A stretch of 64,000 nt of DNA, from positions 62,001 through 126,000 of the forward strand of contig NZ_ATVA01000012.1 in the NCBI RefSeq assembly GCF_000420485.1. The letters are read 5' to 3'. Numbering within the stretch: position 1 is the first letter of the stretch; the number at the start of each line of letters is the position of its first letter. The notes under the pieces are model-generated. The model did not search any database, was not told where the DNA came from, and saw nothing but the letters and a program-made list of their open reading frames with translations. Positions 50,505 through 59,496 of this stretch are shown here, piece after piece. The translations under genes and the position numbers were made by a program. The stretch comes from Paucidesulfovibrio longus DSM 6739. Lineage in GTDB: Bacteria; Desulfobacterota; Desulfovibrionia; Desulfovibrionales; Desulfovibrionaceae.

Positions 50505-52445
50505 ATGGGGCACGGGATCATGGCCGAGCGAGCGAAACAGAAAGACGGCGGGCGCAAGAGCCCGGATGCCGCACTGCGCTTTTGCCTTTCCACGGACGGC
50601 ATGAAGCTCGGCGTGAGCCGGTATCTGCCTCCGGAAGCGGGCGGCAGACCGCTGACGCCGAAGAGCATCCGCAAGCAGCTCGAGGCCGCCGGCGTGGCTC
50701 TGGAACCCGAACCGGGCGCGGCGGAGAAGATTTTGGAGCGGCTGCGCTCCGGGCAGGACTACCGCAAGATCGTCCTCGTCCGGGGGGAGCAGCCGCAAAA
50801 CCCCACCCATGGCCGCGTGGAACCCGTGGGCGATCTGCGCATGCCCGTGTTCACCGGCCAGATCATCGCCCGCAAGGTGGCGCCCAATCCCGGCAAGCCC
50901 GGCAGGACCATCGACGGGCGCATCATCGAACCCACGGAAAAGATCGAAGGCAAGCTCCAGGACGTCAAGGCCAAGGCCGGAGCCAACGTGGCCTTCGATC
51001 CCACGGACCTGACCTTCACCGCCCAGACCTACGGCCTGGCCACCATCCGCGACGGGGAAGTCTCCATCAAGCCGGGCCTGCACATCGACGACGAGGAAAT
51101 CCACGTCCTGGGCGTGATCTTCCACAAGGATCATCTCGGCAACACCGTGACTTCGGAAATGTTCGTTTCCGAGCTGGACCGCCTCGGCGTGCAGGTGCCT
51201 CCCTCGGAGGAGACGCTGGCCGAAGCCTTTGAAAAGGCGCAGTCCACCCGGCAGCTCCAGCGCGACGTGATCGTGGCGCAGGGCAAGGAGCCGGAACCCG
51301 GCAACGACGGCTGGCTCGAAGTGCTCCTGAAGCGCGAGGTGGACGACGCCCGCGAGGACGACCAGGGCCGCATCGACTACCGCCACCGGGCCAGCATGCC
51401 CATGGCCCGCGTGGGCGACATGCTGGCGCGGGTGCATGACCCCGAACCGGGCAAGGGCGGCATCGACCTCTACGAAAAGACCATTCCGGCCAAGGGCGGC
51501 AAGCCCCTGCACGTTGCGCCCGGACCCGGCGTGAAGCGCAAGGGCCGCGACGGCTTCGAGGCCACCGAGGAAGGCATCCTCGTCTACGAGAAGGGCGTGA
51601 TCATGGTCAGCCCCGTGCTCGTGGTCAACCGGGACGTGGGCCTTTCCAGCGGCCATATCCGCGCCGAGTTCGGCTCGGTGCAGGTGCGCGGCAGCGTGAC
51701 TTCGGGCATGCAGGTCAGCGCGCCCCAGAACGTGGTCGTGCTGGACGCGGTGGAGAGCGCCTTTGTGGAAGCCGGGGGCGACGTGGAGGTGCGCGGCGGC
51801 ATTCTCATGCCGGACGGCGGCCTGGTCCGCGCCGGGGGCAAGGTCATGGCCCAGTTCGCCACCAACGCCCGCATCGAGGCCGGAGGCGACGTGATCATCG
51901 GCAACAACGTGACCAACAGCCGCATCGAGACGCAAGGCTCGTTCCTGGCCGTGAAGGGCAAGGGCGTGATCCAGGGCGGCAGCATCACCAGCCACCAGAA
52001 CGTCGAGGTCAACGAGCTGGGCACGGAGATGGGCGTGGCCACGCAGGTGAACATCAGCCAGCGGCAGCGCGACCAGCTGCCCATGCTCAAGGTGCGCGGC
52101 AAGATCAAGCACGAGCTGGAGCGCATCGCCGAGCGGCTCGGCAACGGCGATCCGAAAAGCATCCTCCTGGCCGCGCCCGCGGCCAAGCGTCCGGCCGTGG
52201 CCGAGGTGCTCAAGTACCGCATCCGCCTGGAGCGGAAGTTCGAGAAGATCAACGCCTTCATGAAGAAGGACGTGCAGCGCCGCCAGAAGGCGCTTTCCCG
52301 CTGCCGGATCAAGGTCCGGAGCAGGATTCATCCGGGCGTGACCATCAAGATCGGAGGCCGCGTGCTGCGCATCGACAAGCCCGTGGACCACAGCCAGATC
52401 TATTGGGACTACGAGTCCCGCGCCATCCTGATCCGCAATTTCTAG
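50505..52445 (+). CDS. DUF342/FapA-family protein
   Basis: A 646-residue cytoplasmic protein. Residues about 150-480 carry the FapA beta-helix pattern of hexad repeats with Gly and Val/Ile at turns: HIRAEFGSVQVRGSVTSGMQVSAPQNVVVLD, VEAGGDVEVRGGILMPDGG, VRAGGKVMAQFA, ARIEAGGDVIIGNNV. This follows ANVAFDPTDLTFTA and precedes a helical arm (EVLKYRIRLERKFEKINAF) and a basic C terminus. FapA members are bacterial proteins of poorly known role, some linked to chromosome or cell-envelope organisation. A start at 50520 is also possible. Confidence 0.8.
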   Translation: MGHGIMAERAKQKDGGRKSPDAALRFCLSTDGMKLGVSRYLPPEAGGRPLTPKSIRKQLEAAGVALEPEPGAAEKILERLRSGQDYRKIVLVRGEQPQNPTHGRVEPVGDLRMPVFTGQIIARKVAPNPGKPGRTIDGRIIEPTEKIEGKLQDVKAKAGANVAFDPTDLTFTAQTYGLATIRDGEVSIKPGLHIDDEEIHVLGVIFHKDHLGNTVTSEMFVSELDRLGVQVPPSEETLAEAFEKAQSTRQLQRDVIVAQGKEPEPGNDGWLEVLLKREVDDAREDDQGRIDYRHRASMPMARVGDMLARVHDPEPGKGGIDLYEKTIPAKGGKPLHVAPGPGVKRKGRDGFEATEEGILVYEKGVIMVSPVLVVNRDVGLSSGHIRAEFGSVQVRGSVTSGMQVSAPQNVVVLDAVESAFVEAGGDVEVRGGILMPDGGLVRAGGKVMAQFATNARIEAGGDVIIGNNVTNSRIETQGSFLAVKGKGVIQGGSITSHQNVEVNELGTEMGVATQVNISQRQRDQLPMLKVRGKIKHELERIAERLGNGDPKSILLAAPAAKRPAVAEVLKYRIRLERKFEKINAFMKKDVQRRQKALSRCRIKVRSRIHPGVTIKIGGRVLRIDKPVDHSQIYWDYESRAILIRNF

Positions 52446-52467
52446 CCGCGCCCTTCCAGAAACGTCG

Positions 52468-52492
52468 AACCCCCGCCGAAGCGGGGGTTTTT
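52468..52492 (+). terminator. Rho-independent terminator of the FapA-like gene
   Basis: AACCCCCGC and GCGGGGGTT pair perfectly across CGAA, followed by further T. It separates this gene from the convergent RRM gene. Confidence 0.9.
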
Positions 52493-52515
52493 CAAACCTT
52501 GCAGGTGGGGATGAT

Positions 52516-52788
52516 CTAGTATCCGCCCGAGCGCGGCGGACGTGGAGCCCGCTCGCGGGCTTCGTTGATCCGCAGGGCGCGGCCGCCCAGCTCCTTGCCG
52601 TCCAGAGCCTCGACGGCTTCCAGAGCGGCTGCGTCATCCATGCGCACGAAACCGAAGCCGCGGAAACGGCCGGTCTCGCGATCCATGACAAATTTGACCT
52701 CGTGCACTTCGCCGTAAGCGGCGAACATCTCGCGCACTTCGTCCTCCGTGGCGCGGAACGGCAGGTTCCCCACGTAAATGGACTTCAT
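52516..52788 (-). CDS. RRM-type RNA-binding protein
   Basis: A 90-residue single RRM protein. RNP2 is SIYVGNLPF (residues 3-11) and RNP1 is RFRGFGFVRM (about 41-50), with the usual beta-alpha-beta-beta-alpha-beta order. A basic/Pro-rich tail (RERAPRPPRSGGY) ends it. Such small RRM proteins occur in cyanobacteria and Deltaproteobacteria and bind single-stranded RNA; targets are unknown. TCAGGAGG stands a few bases before the ATG. It ends just beyond the terminator of the convergent FapA-like gene. Confidence 0.92.
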   Translation of the reverse strand: MKSIYVGNLPFRATEDEVREMFAAYGEVHEVKFVMDRETGRFRGFGFVRMDDAAALEAVEALDGKELGGRALRINEARERAPRPPRSGGY

Positions 52789-52951
52789 CGTCGCCTCCTG
52801 AAACATAAAAAAAATGAACACCATGCTTGCTTCCGGGAGACCGCAAAGCCTCGGCATGCCGCTCCCCGCTGCAAGTAACACCACTATTTTCGGCAGTATC
52901 CCAAAGTATTACCCGCCGCAAGCAGATTGTGCATATTTTCCCTGAGATTTT

Positions 52952-53746
52952 TTATACTCTCTCGGGGGGAAAGTCCGGGTACTCGACGCGCTCAAGGCAG
53001 AGCCCCTGGGCAGGGGCCGTGGGAGGCGCGGCGGTCCTGTCCCCTGCATGCAGAAATGACCGGACGTCGTCGGCGTTCACCCTGCCCCGGCCCACGGCCA
53101 CGAGGCAGCCCATGAGGTTGCGGACCATCTGCTTGAGAAAGCCTGTGGCCCGGAAGCGCCAGACGCATTCGTGGGGCAGGGGGCCGTGCGAGCGCCGGAT
53201 TTCGAGCAGGGTCCGCACCGTGCTTTCCACGTCGGACCCGGTGTTGCGGAAGGCCGCGAAGTCGTGCTGGCCCAGGAAGATATTGGCGGCCTCGTCCATG
53301 GCTGCGAGGTCCACGGGACCGCAGTCCCAGACGAAGGGACGCCGCTGGGGCAGGACGTAGGCGGGTTCCAGCCAGAGGGTGTAGGCGTAGGTTTTCGTCA
53401 GCACGGAAAAACGGGAGTGAAAGCCCGGCGGAGCCTCCTCGGCGTCGAGCACGCTCACGTCCGGGGGCAGGGAGCGGTTCAGGGCCATGCGCCAGGGGAA
53501 GCCGCGCCGCGATTCGGGCGCTTCGAAGTGGGCCACCTGTCCCACGGCGTGCACGCCGCTGTCCGTGCGGCCCGACGCGTGCACCCGCACGGCGCCGTCC
53601 TTGGCCAGGCGCGCGCCGACCCGTCCCAGAATCATGGGGGCCAGGGCCTTTTCCAGCACGCCCTGCACCGTGCGCTGGCCGGGCTGGAGCTGCCAGCCGG
53701 CGAATTTCGTGCCGTCGTAGGCCAGGGTCAGCTTGATGCGGGGCAT
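52952..53746 (-). CDS. truA: tRNA pseudouridine(38-40) synthase
   Basis: A 264-residue enzyme that isomerises uridines 38-40 in the tRNA anticodon arm. RIKLTLAYDGTKFAGWQLQP is the start motif, and ASGRTDSGVHAVGQVAHF holds the catalytic Asp (D62). The C-terminal half includes MVRNLMGCLVAVGRG. Length and motifs are standard. It is encoded downstream of the fliJ-motE pair, in the same direction. Confidence 0.95.
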   Translation of the reverse strand: MPRIKLTLAYDGTKFAGWQLQPGQRTVQGVLEKALAPMILGRVGARLAKDGAVRVHASGRTDSGVHAVGQVAHFEAPESRRGFPWRMALNRSLPPDVSVLDAEEAPPGFHSRFSVLTKTYAYTLWLEPAYVLPQRRPFVWDCGPVDLAAMDEAANIFLGQHDFAAFRNTGSDVESTVRTLLEIRRSHGPLPHECVWRFRATGFLKQMVRNLMGCLVAVGRGRVNADDVRSFLHAGDRTAAPPTAPAQGLCLERVEYPDFPPERV

Positions 53747-53780
53747 CGCGAATCCGTGTTCGAAACGGGGCCGGGCCGCG

Positions 53781-54485
53781 TCACGGCTGGAACGGGGCGC
53801 GCAGGTTGGTCAGCGCCTCGGAAAGCTCGGCGGCCTTGCGCGTCTCGATGAAGCTGAGAATCTCTCCGGCCTGCCGTCCCTGGAGTCCCGCCAGAATCTT
53901 GACGGCCAGCTGCTTGTCCATGGTTTCGAGCACGGCGGCGGCCTGCTTGGCCTTCATGTTGGCGTAGGCCTTGATCAGCTTCTGGAGGCGTTCGTCCTCG
54001 ACTCCCTTGACTTCCTTGAGCAGAGCTTCGAGCTGGGACTTGAGTCCTTCCAGCTTGGTCACTTCCTGGTTGAGGTTGGCCTCCAGTTCCTTCAGGGAGC
54101 GTTCCTTGGCGGCCAGCTCCTCTTCGCGGCGCTTGAGCACCTTCCAGTCCGCCGGGTCCATGCCCGCGGGGGGCTGGTCCGGAGCGGCCTGGGCGCTTGG
54201 GGCCGGGGTCGCCGTCTGGGCCTGGGCTTCGGGCAGGGCCGCGACCTTGGCGGCCTGCGCGGCCACGTCGCGAAGGGCTTCCCCCGCGCTTTCGGTCTGC
54301 TCGGAAACGGCCTGAACAGCCCGCTCCGCAGGGGCGAAATAGTCGCCGAGTCCGAGCGCGCCGAGCAGGGCCAGCTTGAACACGGCAATGGCCGCCAGGC
54401 CCCAGAGCACTCTAGAAATCTTCACGCCGGAAACGAAGCGCTGCCATTTCGTCGTTTTCTTTTTCTTCTCTGCGTTGTTCTTCAT
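53781..54485 (-). CDS. MotE-like flagellar motor protein (MgtE-N fold)
   Basis: A 234-residue protein with one transmembrane segment (about 24-50, VKISRVLWGLAAIAVFKLALLGALGL), an Ala/Pro-rich periplasmic stretch, a long coiled coil (KRREEELAAKERSLKELEANLNQEVTKLEG) and a C-terminal MgtE-N/FliG-M-like domain (MKAKQAAAVLETMDKQLAVKILAGLQGRQAGEILSFIETRKAAELS). That is the layout of MotE, which assists the MotA/B stator or FliG-related chaperoning. It overlaps fliJ by 74 bases out of frame. Confidence 0.85.
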   Translation of the reverse strand: MKNNAEKKKKTTKWQRFVSGVKISRVLWGLAAIAVFKLALLGALGLGDYFAPAERAVQAVSEQTESAGEALRDVAAQAAKVAALPEAQAQTATPAPSAQAAPDQPPAGMDPADWKVLKRREEELAAKERSLKELEANLNQEVTKLEGLKSQLEALLKEVKGVEDERLQKLIKAYANMKAKQAAAVLETMDKQLAVKILAGLQGRQAGEILSFIETRKAAELSEALTNLRAPFQP

Positions 54486-54852
54486 TGTCGTGTCGTGCGG
54501 CCTGTTGTTCCTTGAGTTTTTCGAGCAGCTTGCGGTCTTTTGACTTGTTGACCGCGTCCAGGCGGCATTTTTGCAATTTAAGGGCCAACTCGGCGAGGCT
54601 GGCCCGCGCGGTCGCGATGTCCTCTTCCAGGGCCTGCTTGTATTGCCGCCAGAGCCACATCTCGTTGGCGTCCGCGTCTTTTTTCAGCCCCGTGCGCACG
54701 TGCCGCTCCAGCAGCGACTCCATCTCGCTCACGCGTTTCTGCTGCTCTTCATGGGCGGCCTGGGCCCGCGCCAGGGAGAGCTTGGCCCGGTCCTCCAGCT
54801 GCTCGCGGTAGTCGAGCACCCGCTGGAGCGGGAAGTGGAACGGCTTGGCCAT
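54412..54852 (-). CDS. fliJ: Flagellar export protein FliJ
   Basis: A 146-residue protein dominated by a long antiparallel coiled coil, as in FliJ, the central stalk of the flagellar type III ATPase. FPLQRVLDYREQLEDRAKLSLARAQ is the conserved N-terminal helix, and NKSKDRKLLEKLKEQQAA the C-terminal one. The ATG at 54852 has GCGGA-rich sequence upstream. Its last 74 bases overlap the start of the MotE-like gene in another frame. Confidence 0.85.
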   Translation of the reverse strand: MAKPFHFPLQRVLDYREQLEDRAKLSLARAQAAHEEQQKRVSEMESLLERHVRTGLKKDADANEMWLWRQYKQALEEDIATARASLAELALKLQKCRLDAVNKSKDRKLLEKLKEQQAARHDNEEQRREEKENDEMAALRFRREDF

Positions 54853-54863
54853 CGTGATTCCGC

Positions 54864-55040
54864 TCAGCGGCTCGCGGCCAGCGGGCTGCCGGAAAGCCCG
54901 CACCAGCCCTTGCCGCCGGGCTCGTTGTCCTTCCAGCGCCACATCATGCACATGGGCCCCTGGCAGAATTTCATCTTGTCGTCCCCGGTCTTGAGCAGGG
55001 GGCAGAACTTGAATTTGGCCTCGTTTTCCGTAAGCAGCAT
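54864..55040 (-). CDS. 58-residue cysteine-containing protein
   Basis: A small soluble protein with four cysteines (13, 26, 31, 47) as FCPL, FCQGPMC and WCGL. Together they could bind one metal or an iron-sulfur cluster. GGAGG stands seven bases before the ATG, which is the reason I accept it. It is 12 bases upstream of fliJ and probably in the same transcript. No known family is recognised. Confidence 0.6.
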   Translation of the reverse strand: MLLTENEAKFKFCPLLKTGDDKMKFCQGPMCMMWRWKDNEPGGKGWCGLSGSPLAASR

Positions 55041-55169
55041 GGTCCGCCTCCAGGGAAAAGTGTGCTGAATCCGATCGGCAAATCCGATTGCCGTCGCCTG
55101 CGCGCGCCCCGACCACTTCCGCATGCTAAGCGCGGGGGAGATATTTGGCAAGGCGGGCCGGGGAAAGGC

Positions 55170-56417
55170 TCAGGAGCCGGGCTTGCCCCCTCCCGGCTTT
55201 CCGCCTTTCGGGGGGGCTCCGGGAGCGGTCCTGGGCTTGCGGCCTTCGAAGTCGAGCAGCTCCGCGCGCTTGAGCGCGCCGCTGCCGAACCGCCCACGGA
55301 TGGCGTCCACGGCCTGTTCCAGTTCGCGGCTGCGCAGGTCCGGCCTCTCTTCTTCGTCCTCCAGGAGCGAGAGCTGGCGGGCGCGCGGCTCGAAGTTGCC
55401 GACGCCCACGCCGATGAGCCGCAGGGGCGTCTTGGGGGCCAGTTCGTCGAGGAGTTCCTGGGCCGTGCGGAAGATCACGTCGGTTTCGCTGGTGCGGTGC
55501 TCCAGGCTGCGGCTCCGCGTGACCTGTCGGAAATCCGAGAACTTGGCCTTGAGGGTCACGGTGCGGCCCCGCACGCCGTGGCGTCGCAGGTCCGCGGCCA
55601 CGCGATCGCTTTGCGCCAGGAGCCAGCGCCGCAGCTCGGTCCGGTCCAGGGTGTCGCGGGCAAAGGTGTTTTCCGCGCTGCACGACTTGGGCGCGGAAAA
55701 AGGCACGATCTCCGTGGAACCCTGGCCGAGGCAGCGGTCGTGCAGCTCGCCGCCCCATTTGCCGAGGCGCTCCTCCCAGAATCGGCGGGGCCGGCGCGGC
55801 ACGTCCCCGGCGAAGCGGACCCCGGCCCGGCGCAGGGATTCCAGCCCGCGCTTGCCCACTCCCGGAATCTTGCCCACGGGCAGGGTGCGCAGAAAGTCGG
55901 CGACGTCTTCGGGCCGGAGGATGAATACGCCGTCCGGCTTGTTCTGGTCCGAGGCGATCTTGGCCAGGAAGCGCACGGGCGCGGCGCCCACGGAGCAGGT
56001 CAGCCCGCCCGTGACCTCGCGGACGCGGGCGCGGATGCGCTCCGCAAGCTCCTCCACCGGGCCGAAGAGTCGCTCCAGGCCCGTGGCGTCCAGGTAGGCC
56101 TCGTCCACGCTGGCCTGCTCCACCAGGGGGGAGAATTCGGACAGGGCCGCCATGACCAGCCTGGAGATTTCCTTGTAGCGCCACATCCGGCCGGGCAGAA
56201 AGACGCCGTGCGGGCAGAGCCGTCGGGCCGTGGCTCCGGGCATGGCCGAGCGCACGCCGAATTTGCGGATTTCATAGGACGCGGCGGAAACCACGCCCCG
56301 GTCCCCGGCGCCGCCCACGGCCACGGGCTTGCCCCGCAGTTCGGGATTGTCGAGCTGCTCCACGGACGCGAAAAACGCGTCCATGTCGATGTGCATGATC
56401 CAGGTCCGGGGGGTCAT
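55170..56417 (-). CDS. dinB: DNA polymerase IV
   Basis: A 415-residue Y-family translesion polymerase. WIMHIDMDAFFASVEQLDNPELRGKPVAVGG (acidic site DMD) and EQASVDEAYLDATGL (DE pair) mark the catalytic palm. IPGVGKRGLESLRRAGVRF is the helix-hairpin-helix, and RQLSLLEDE near residue 345 looks like a clamp-binding QLSLL motif. The C-terminal tail is Pro/Gly/Lys-rich. The start (56417) was chosen at MTPRTWIMHIDM. It is divergent from the RDD gene and not in an SOS operon visible here. Confidence 0.94.
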   Translation of the reverse strand: MTPRTWIMHIDMDAFFASVEQLDNPELRGKPVAVGGAGDRGVVSAASYEIRKFGVRSAMPGATARRLCPHGVFLPGRMWRYKEISRLVMAALSEFSPLVEQASVDEAYLDATGLERLFGPVEELAERIRARVREVTGGLTCSVGAAPVRFLAKIASDQNKPDGVFILRPEDVADFLRTLPVGKIPGVGKRGLESLRRAGVRFAGDVPRRPRRFWEERLGKWGGELHDRCLGQGSTEIVPFSAPKSCSAENTFARDTLDRTELRRWLLAQSDRVAADLRRHGVRGRTVTLKAKFSDFRQVTRSRSLEHRTSETDVIFRTAQELLDELAPKTPLRLIGVGVGNFEPRARQLSLLEDEEERPDLRSRELEQAVDAIRGRFGSGALKRAELLDFEGRKPRTAPGAPPKGGKPGGGKPGS

Positions 56418-56596
56418 TCTCGCTCGGGTCTCCTTGGCTCGTCGCGGTGCGGGGCGTTCGTGCGCGCGTTGTGCGCGGGCGCGCAAGTCTCGCCGCAGTA
56501 TAGACTTTTCCGTCGCCGCATACTAGCTTGCAGGAGCTTGGCTCCCGCGATGACCGCCGGGGCCGTTTCGACCATCGAACGCTTCGAGGAGCGACC

Positions 56597-57415
56597 ATGA
56601 ATTGCCCAAAATGCAAGGCCGAAATGCCCGATCAGGCGATCTACTGCATCCAATGCGGCGCGAAGCTGCCCGGACGCGATCATCCCGGCCCCGTGGGCAC
56701 GCGCGGCGGCCGCCAGCGCGCGTCCGGCTCCACGGCAGACGCGGCAGCCGAGGACGCGCCCCCCGAACAGGGCGAGAGCCGGGAAGAGGGCGTGGTCATC
56801 GGCGGGTTCCGGTTCGCGGACGGAGCCGGTCGGCCCGGCAGCGGCTCCCGGCCCGGACAGGGGCAGGGGGCGGGGCCGGGCGGATTCTCCGGGAAAACGG
56901 TCTCGCGCAACGGCGCGGGCGGCGGCCAGGGCGGCGGGCCGGGAGACGAATGGACGCCGTCCGTGGGCTACGCCTCGCCCATGCAGCGGCTGGGCGCGTT
57001 CGTCCTTGATTTTCTCTTCCTGGGCGCGGGCACGTTTTTCATGACCTTTGTTGTGGCCCTGGTCATGCCCAGGCTTCTGGAGAGCGAGGGAGGCTTGCTC
57101 GCGGTGGGCAACCTGCTGCCCTTTGCCCTGGCCCTGCTCTATTACGCCGGGCTGGAAAGCTCGCGTTTTCAGGCCACTCCCGGCAAGCTCGTGCTCGGCT
57201 TCAAGGTCACGGACCTGTGCGGGCGGCGGATCAGCTTTTCGCGGGCCACGGCCAGGCATTTCGCCAAGATCCTCTCCGGCCTGCTGTTTTTCCTGGGCTA
57301 CGTCATGATTTTCTTCACCCGTCGGCGGCAGGGGCTGCACGACATGCTCGCGGGCTGCGTGGCCGTCCGTCGGGTCGAGGGGGAAAGCACCTCCGGCAGC
57401 GGGCTCAGGCCGTAA
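56597..57415 (+). CDS. Zinc-ribbon RDD-family membrane protein
   Basis: A 272-residue protein. The N terminus is a zinc ribbon with CPKC (C3, C6) and CIQC (C17, C20). A long Gly/Pro/Ser/Arg-rich disordered stretch follows (about 25-130). The C-terminal 130 residues are an RDD domain with three hydrophobic segments: MQRLGAFVLDFLFLGAGTFF (the R..D start), LPFALALLYYAG, and RATARHFAKILSGLLFFLGYVMIFFTRRRQGLHDMLAG. RDD proteins are widespread membrane proteins of unknown transport role. GAGGAG lies six bases before the ATG. Confidence 0.85.
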   Translation: MNCPKCKAEMPDQAIYCIQCGAKLPGRDHPGPVGTRGGRQRASGSTADAAAEDAPPEQGESREEGVVIGGFRFADGAGRPGSGSRPGQGQGAGPGGFSGKTVSRNGAGGGQGGGPGDEWTPSVGYASPMQRLGAFVLDFLFLGAGTFFMTFVVALVMPRLLESEGGLLAVGNLLPFALALLYYAGLESSRFQATPGKLVLGFKVTDLCGRRISFSRATARHFAKILSGLLFFLGYVMIFFTRRRQGLHDMLAGCVAVRRVEGESTSGSGLRP

Positions 57416-57596
57416 GGTATTCCCCGCCGGGGCATTGGTTCACGGCCAGAAAGGTTCCGTAGTGTTCCTTGGCCTGGCGCTGGCGGCAGCCTTCGCCGTC
57501 GGCATGGCAATATCTGTCTATGGTGTCCTGCACGAATTCGTCCTGGGTTCTCGCGTAGCAGCGGTAGAACGGGCATGTCGGGATGAACGGGCACAT
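57405..57596 (-). CDS. 63-residue six-cysteine protein
   Basis: A small gene with CGGAGG nine bases before the ATG. The protein has six cysteines (2, 8, 13, 30, 37, 55): MCPFIPTCPFYRC at the N terminus, DRYC, GEGC and NQC, which could form a metal or iron-sulfur centre, with many charged residues between. It overlaps the last eleven bases of the convergent RDD gene. Similar small Cys-rich proteins occur in sulfate reducers (general knowledge, unchecked). No defined function. Confidence 0.6.
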   Translation of the reverse strand: MCPFIPTCPFYRCYARTQDEFVQDTIDRYCHADGEGCRQRQAKEHYGTFLAVNQCPGGEYLTA

Positions 57597-57736
57597 GGCG
57601 ACCTCCGCGTTTTTTTTTCGCCTTAGCACGCCGCAGCCGTTGGACAATGGGGCTTTTCCCTCATTTTTTCCGGTCCGGTCCGGGAGAGTATCCCGGTTGG
57701 CGGGCATGACCCGCAAGGCCCTTCTCTTTTTGCGCC

Positions 57737-58630
57737 TCAGCCAAGCACCGACTCCGCGCCGCGTCGCAGCGCGTCCTGCACCGCGTCCATGAGCCCGCTT
57801 TCCAGATCCCAGCGATGCCAGAACAATTCCACGGCCAGGAAGCGGCCCGGCTCCGGCTCGACCAGTTCGCCCGACGCGAGATGGGGCGCTGCCTGGGGGT
57901 GGGGAATCATGCCGTAGGCCAGTCCGGCGCGCACCGCGTCCACGAATTTTTCCGAGGAAGGGATGTAATGGCGCGGATAGCCGCGCGGGTTTTCCTGGGA
58001 ATGGCCCAATTCGGCGCGCAAAAAGGCGTCGTGGACCTCGTCCCTGCGGTTGAAGAGCACGACGGGCGCCCTGGCCGCGTCCTGTTCCGTGAGTCCGTCG
58101 GGAAACCAGCGCCCGGCGAATTCCGGCGCGGCGCAGCAGAGGTACGGCATGACCCCCAGGCGGGTGCAGCGCGTGCCCCGCAGCGGTTCGCTGCGGGTGG
58201 AGAGGCAGCCCGCCACCTCGCCCTGGACGAGCAGGGCGTGGGTGCGCTCCTGGTCGTCCACCACGAGATCGAGAAGGATGCGCCGTTCGCGGGCCAGGGG
58301 AGCGAGCGCGTCCAGAAACCAGATGGCCAGGCTGTCCGCGTTCACGGCCAGGGGCAGGGTGCGGAAGGCGTCTGTTTCCGGTTCCAGCCCGCGCGCCAGG
58401 TCGTCCTCCAGCAGGCGGACCTGCCGGAAGTGGCGCAAGAGCGCCTTGCCCGCTCCCGTGGGGCGCGGGGGCGAGCCGCGCACGAGCAGGGGCTTGCCCA
58501 CGCGCTCCTCCAGCAGGCGGACCCGCTGGGACACGGCGGACTGCGTCAGGTGCAGCGCCTGGGCCGCTTTTTCGAATCCGCCCTCGCGCAGGACCAGGGC
58601 CAGGGCTTCCAGAAGTTTGTAATCGAGCAT
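57737..58630 (-). CDS. LysR-family regulator, ArgP-like
   Basis: A 297-residue regulator, the exact size of ArgP. The N-terminal winged helix-turn-helix is MLDYKLLEALALVLREGGFEKAAQALHLTQSAVSQRVRLLEERVG; the rest is the effector-binding domain. ArgP senses lysine or arginine and activates argO export. A LysE/ArgO-family exporter is encoded divergently 115 bases away, which strongly supports that pairing. The start was chosen at 58630; an upstream ATG is less likely. Confidence 0.9.
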   Translation of the reverse strand: MLDYKLLEALALVLREGGFEKAAQALHLTQSAVSQRVRLLEERVGKPLLVRGSPPRPTGAGKALLRHFRQVRLLEDDLARGLEPETDAFRTLPLAVNADSLAIWFLDALAPLARERRILLDLVVDDQERTHALLVQGEVAGCLSTRSEPLRGTRCTRLGVMPYLCCAAPEFAGRWFPDGLTEQDAARAPVVLFNRRDEVHDAFLRAELGHSQENPRGYPRHYIPSSEKFVDAVRAGLAYGMIPHPQAAPHLASGELVEPEPGRFLAVELFWHRWDLESGLMDAVQDALRRGAESVLG

Positions 58631-58745
58631 GCGCTGTATTAGCAAAATCGAATGAACTCAAAAAGTATTAATTTTACTCGGACAGCCGCCTCGGATAAAC
58701 GAATCTCAATTCAACAGAAACACCCTCTCCGGGGCGGAGGCGAGA
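58631..58745. promoter_or_regulatory. Divergent promoter region of the argP-argO pair
   Basis: This 115-base gap must contain the promoters and the ArgP-type operator for the LysE-family gene. It is AT-rich around 58645-58680 (GTATTAATTTTACTC). I see no clear T-N11-A LysR box by eye, so exact sites are not given. Confidence 0.4.
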
Positions 58746-59360
58746 ATGCAGACGGCGATGTTGCAGGGATTCGGCATGAGCGCGGGGTTGATCGTGGCCA
58801 TCGGCGCGCAGAACGCGTTCGTGCTCGGCCAGGCCGTGCGCCGCGAGCATCACTACCCCGTGGCTGCGCTCTGCCTGGTTTTCGACGTATTGCTCATCGG
58901 CCTTGGCGTGGCCGGGGCGGGCGCGCTGGTGGCAACGCATCCGGTGCTGGCGTCGGCAGCGGCCTGGGGCGGGGCGGCCTTTGTCTTCTGGTACGGTTTG
59001 GGATCGTTGCGCTCGGCCCTGCGCGGAGGCAGCCTGCGCGCGGACGGGGGCGCGCCTCTGAGCCTGGGGCGGGCGCTGCTGCTGACCACGGGCGTGACCC
59101 TGCTCAATCCGCACGCCTGGCTGGACACCGTGGTTCTGCTCGGTTCGGTCAGCGGCACCTTTGAGGGCCAGGCGCGCTGGTTTTTCGGCCTGGGCGCGGT
59201 CGCGGCCTCGGCGCTTTGGTTCTTCACGCTCAGCGCGGGCGGCGCGCGCCTTGCGCCGCTCTTCCGGCGTCCCGCTGCCTGGCGCGTGCTCGACGGCGCC
59301 ATCTGCCTGATCATGTGGAGCATCGCCTTTTCCCTGGTGCGCGGCGAGCTGGCCGGGTAG
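58746..59360 (+). CDS. LysE/ArgO-family amino-acid exporter
   Basis: A 204-residue inner-membrane protein with about six helices. LIVAIGAQNAFVLGQAVRR is the LysE hallmark near the N terminus, followed by FDVLLIGLGVAGAG and the mid-protein LLTTGVTLLNPHAWLDTVVLLG. It exports arginine or lysine and analogues. The divergent LysR gene is almost certainly its activator, and a GGCGAG-type weak ribosome site precedes it. The ATG is the first in frame. Confidence 0.92.
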   Translation: MQTAMLQGFGMSAGLIVAIGAQNAFVLGQAVRREHHYPVAALCLVFDVLLIGLGVAGAGALVATHPVLASAAAWGGAAFVFWYGLGSLRSALRGGSLRADGGAPLSLGRALLLTTGVTLLNPHAWLDTVVLLGSVSGTFEGQARWFFGLGAVAASALWFFTLSAGGARLAPLFRRPAAWRVLDGAICLIMWSIAFSLVRGELAG

Positions 59361-59496
59361 CGCCCCCGCGCGGCGCGCCGCGCGACATTCCCGCGACATT
59401 TCCGCGACTTCGGGCCGGGCTTCGGCCTCGGGCATTGCCGCTGGCCCGGAATTGGGCTACGCACCCGGAAGAACGCGGAATTTTCCGGGAGGCGAC

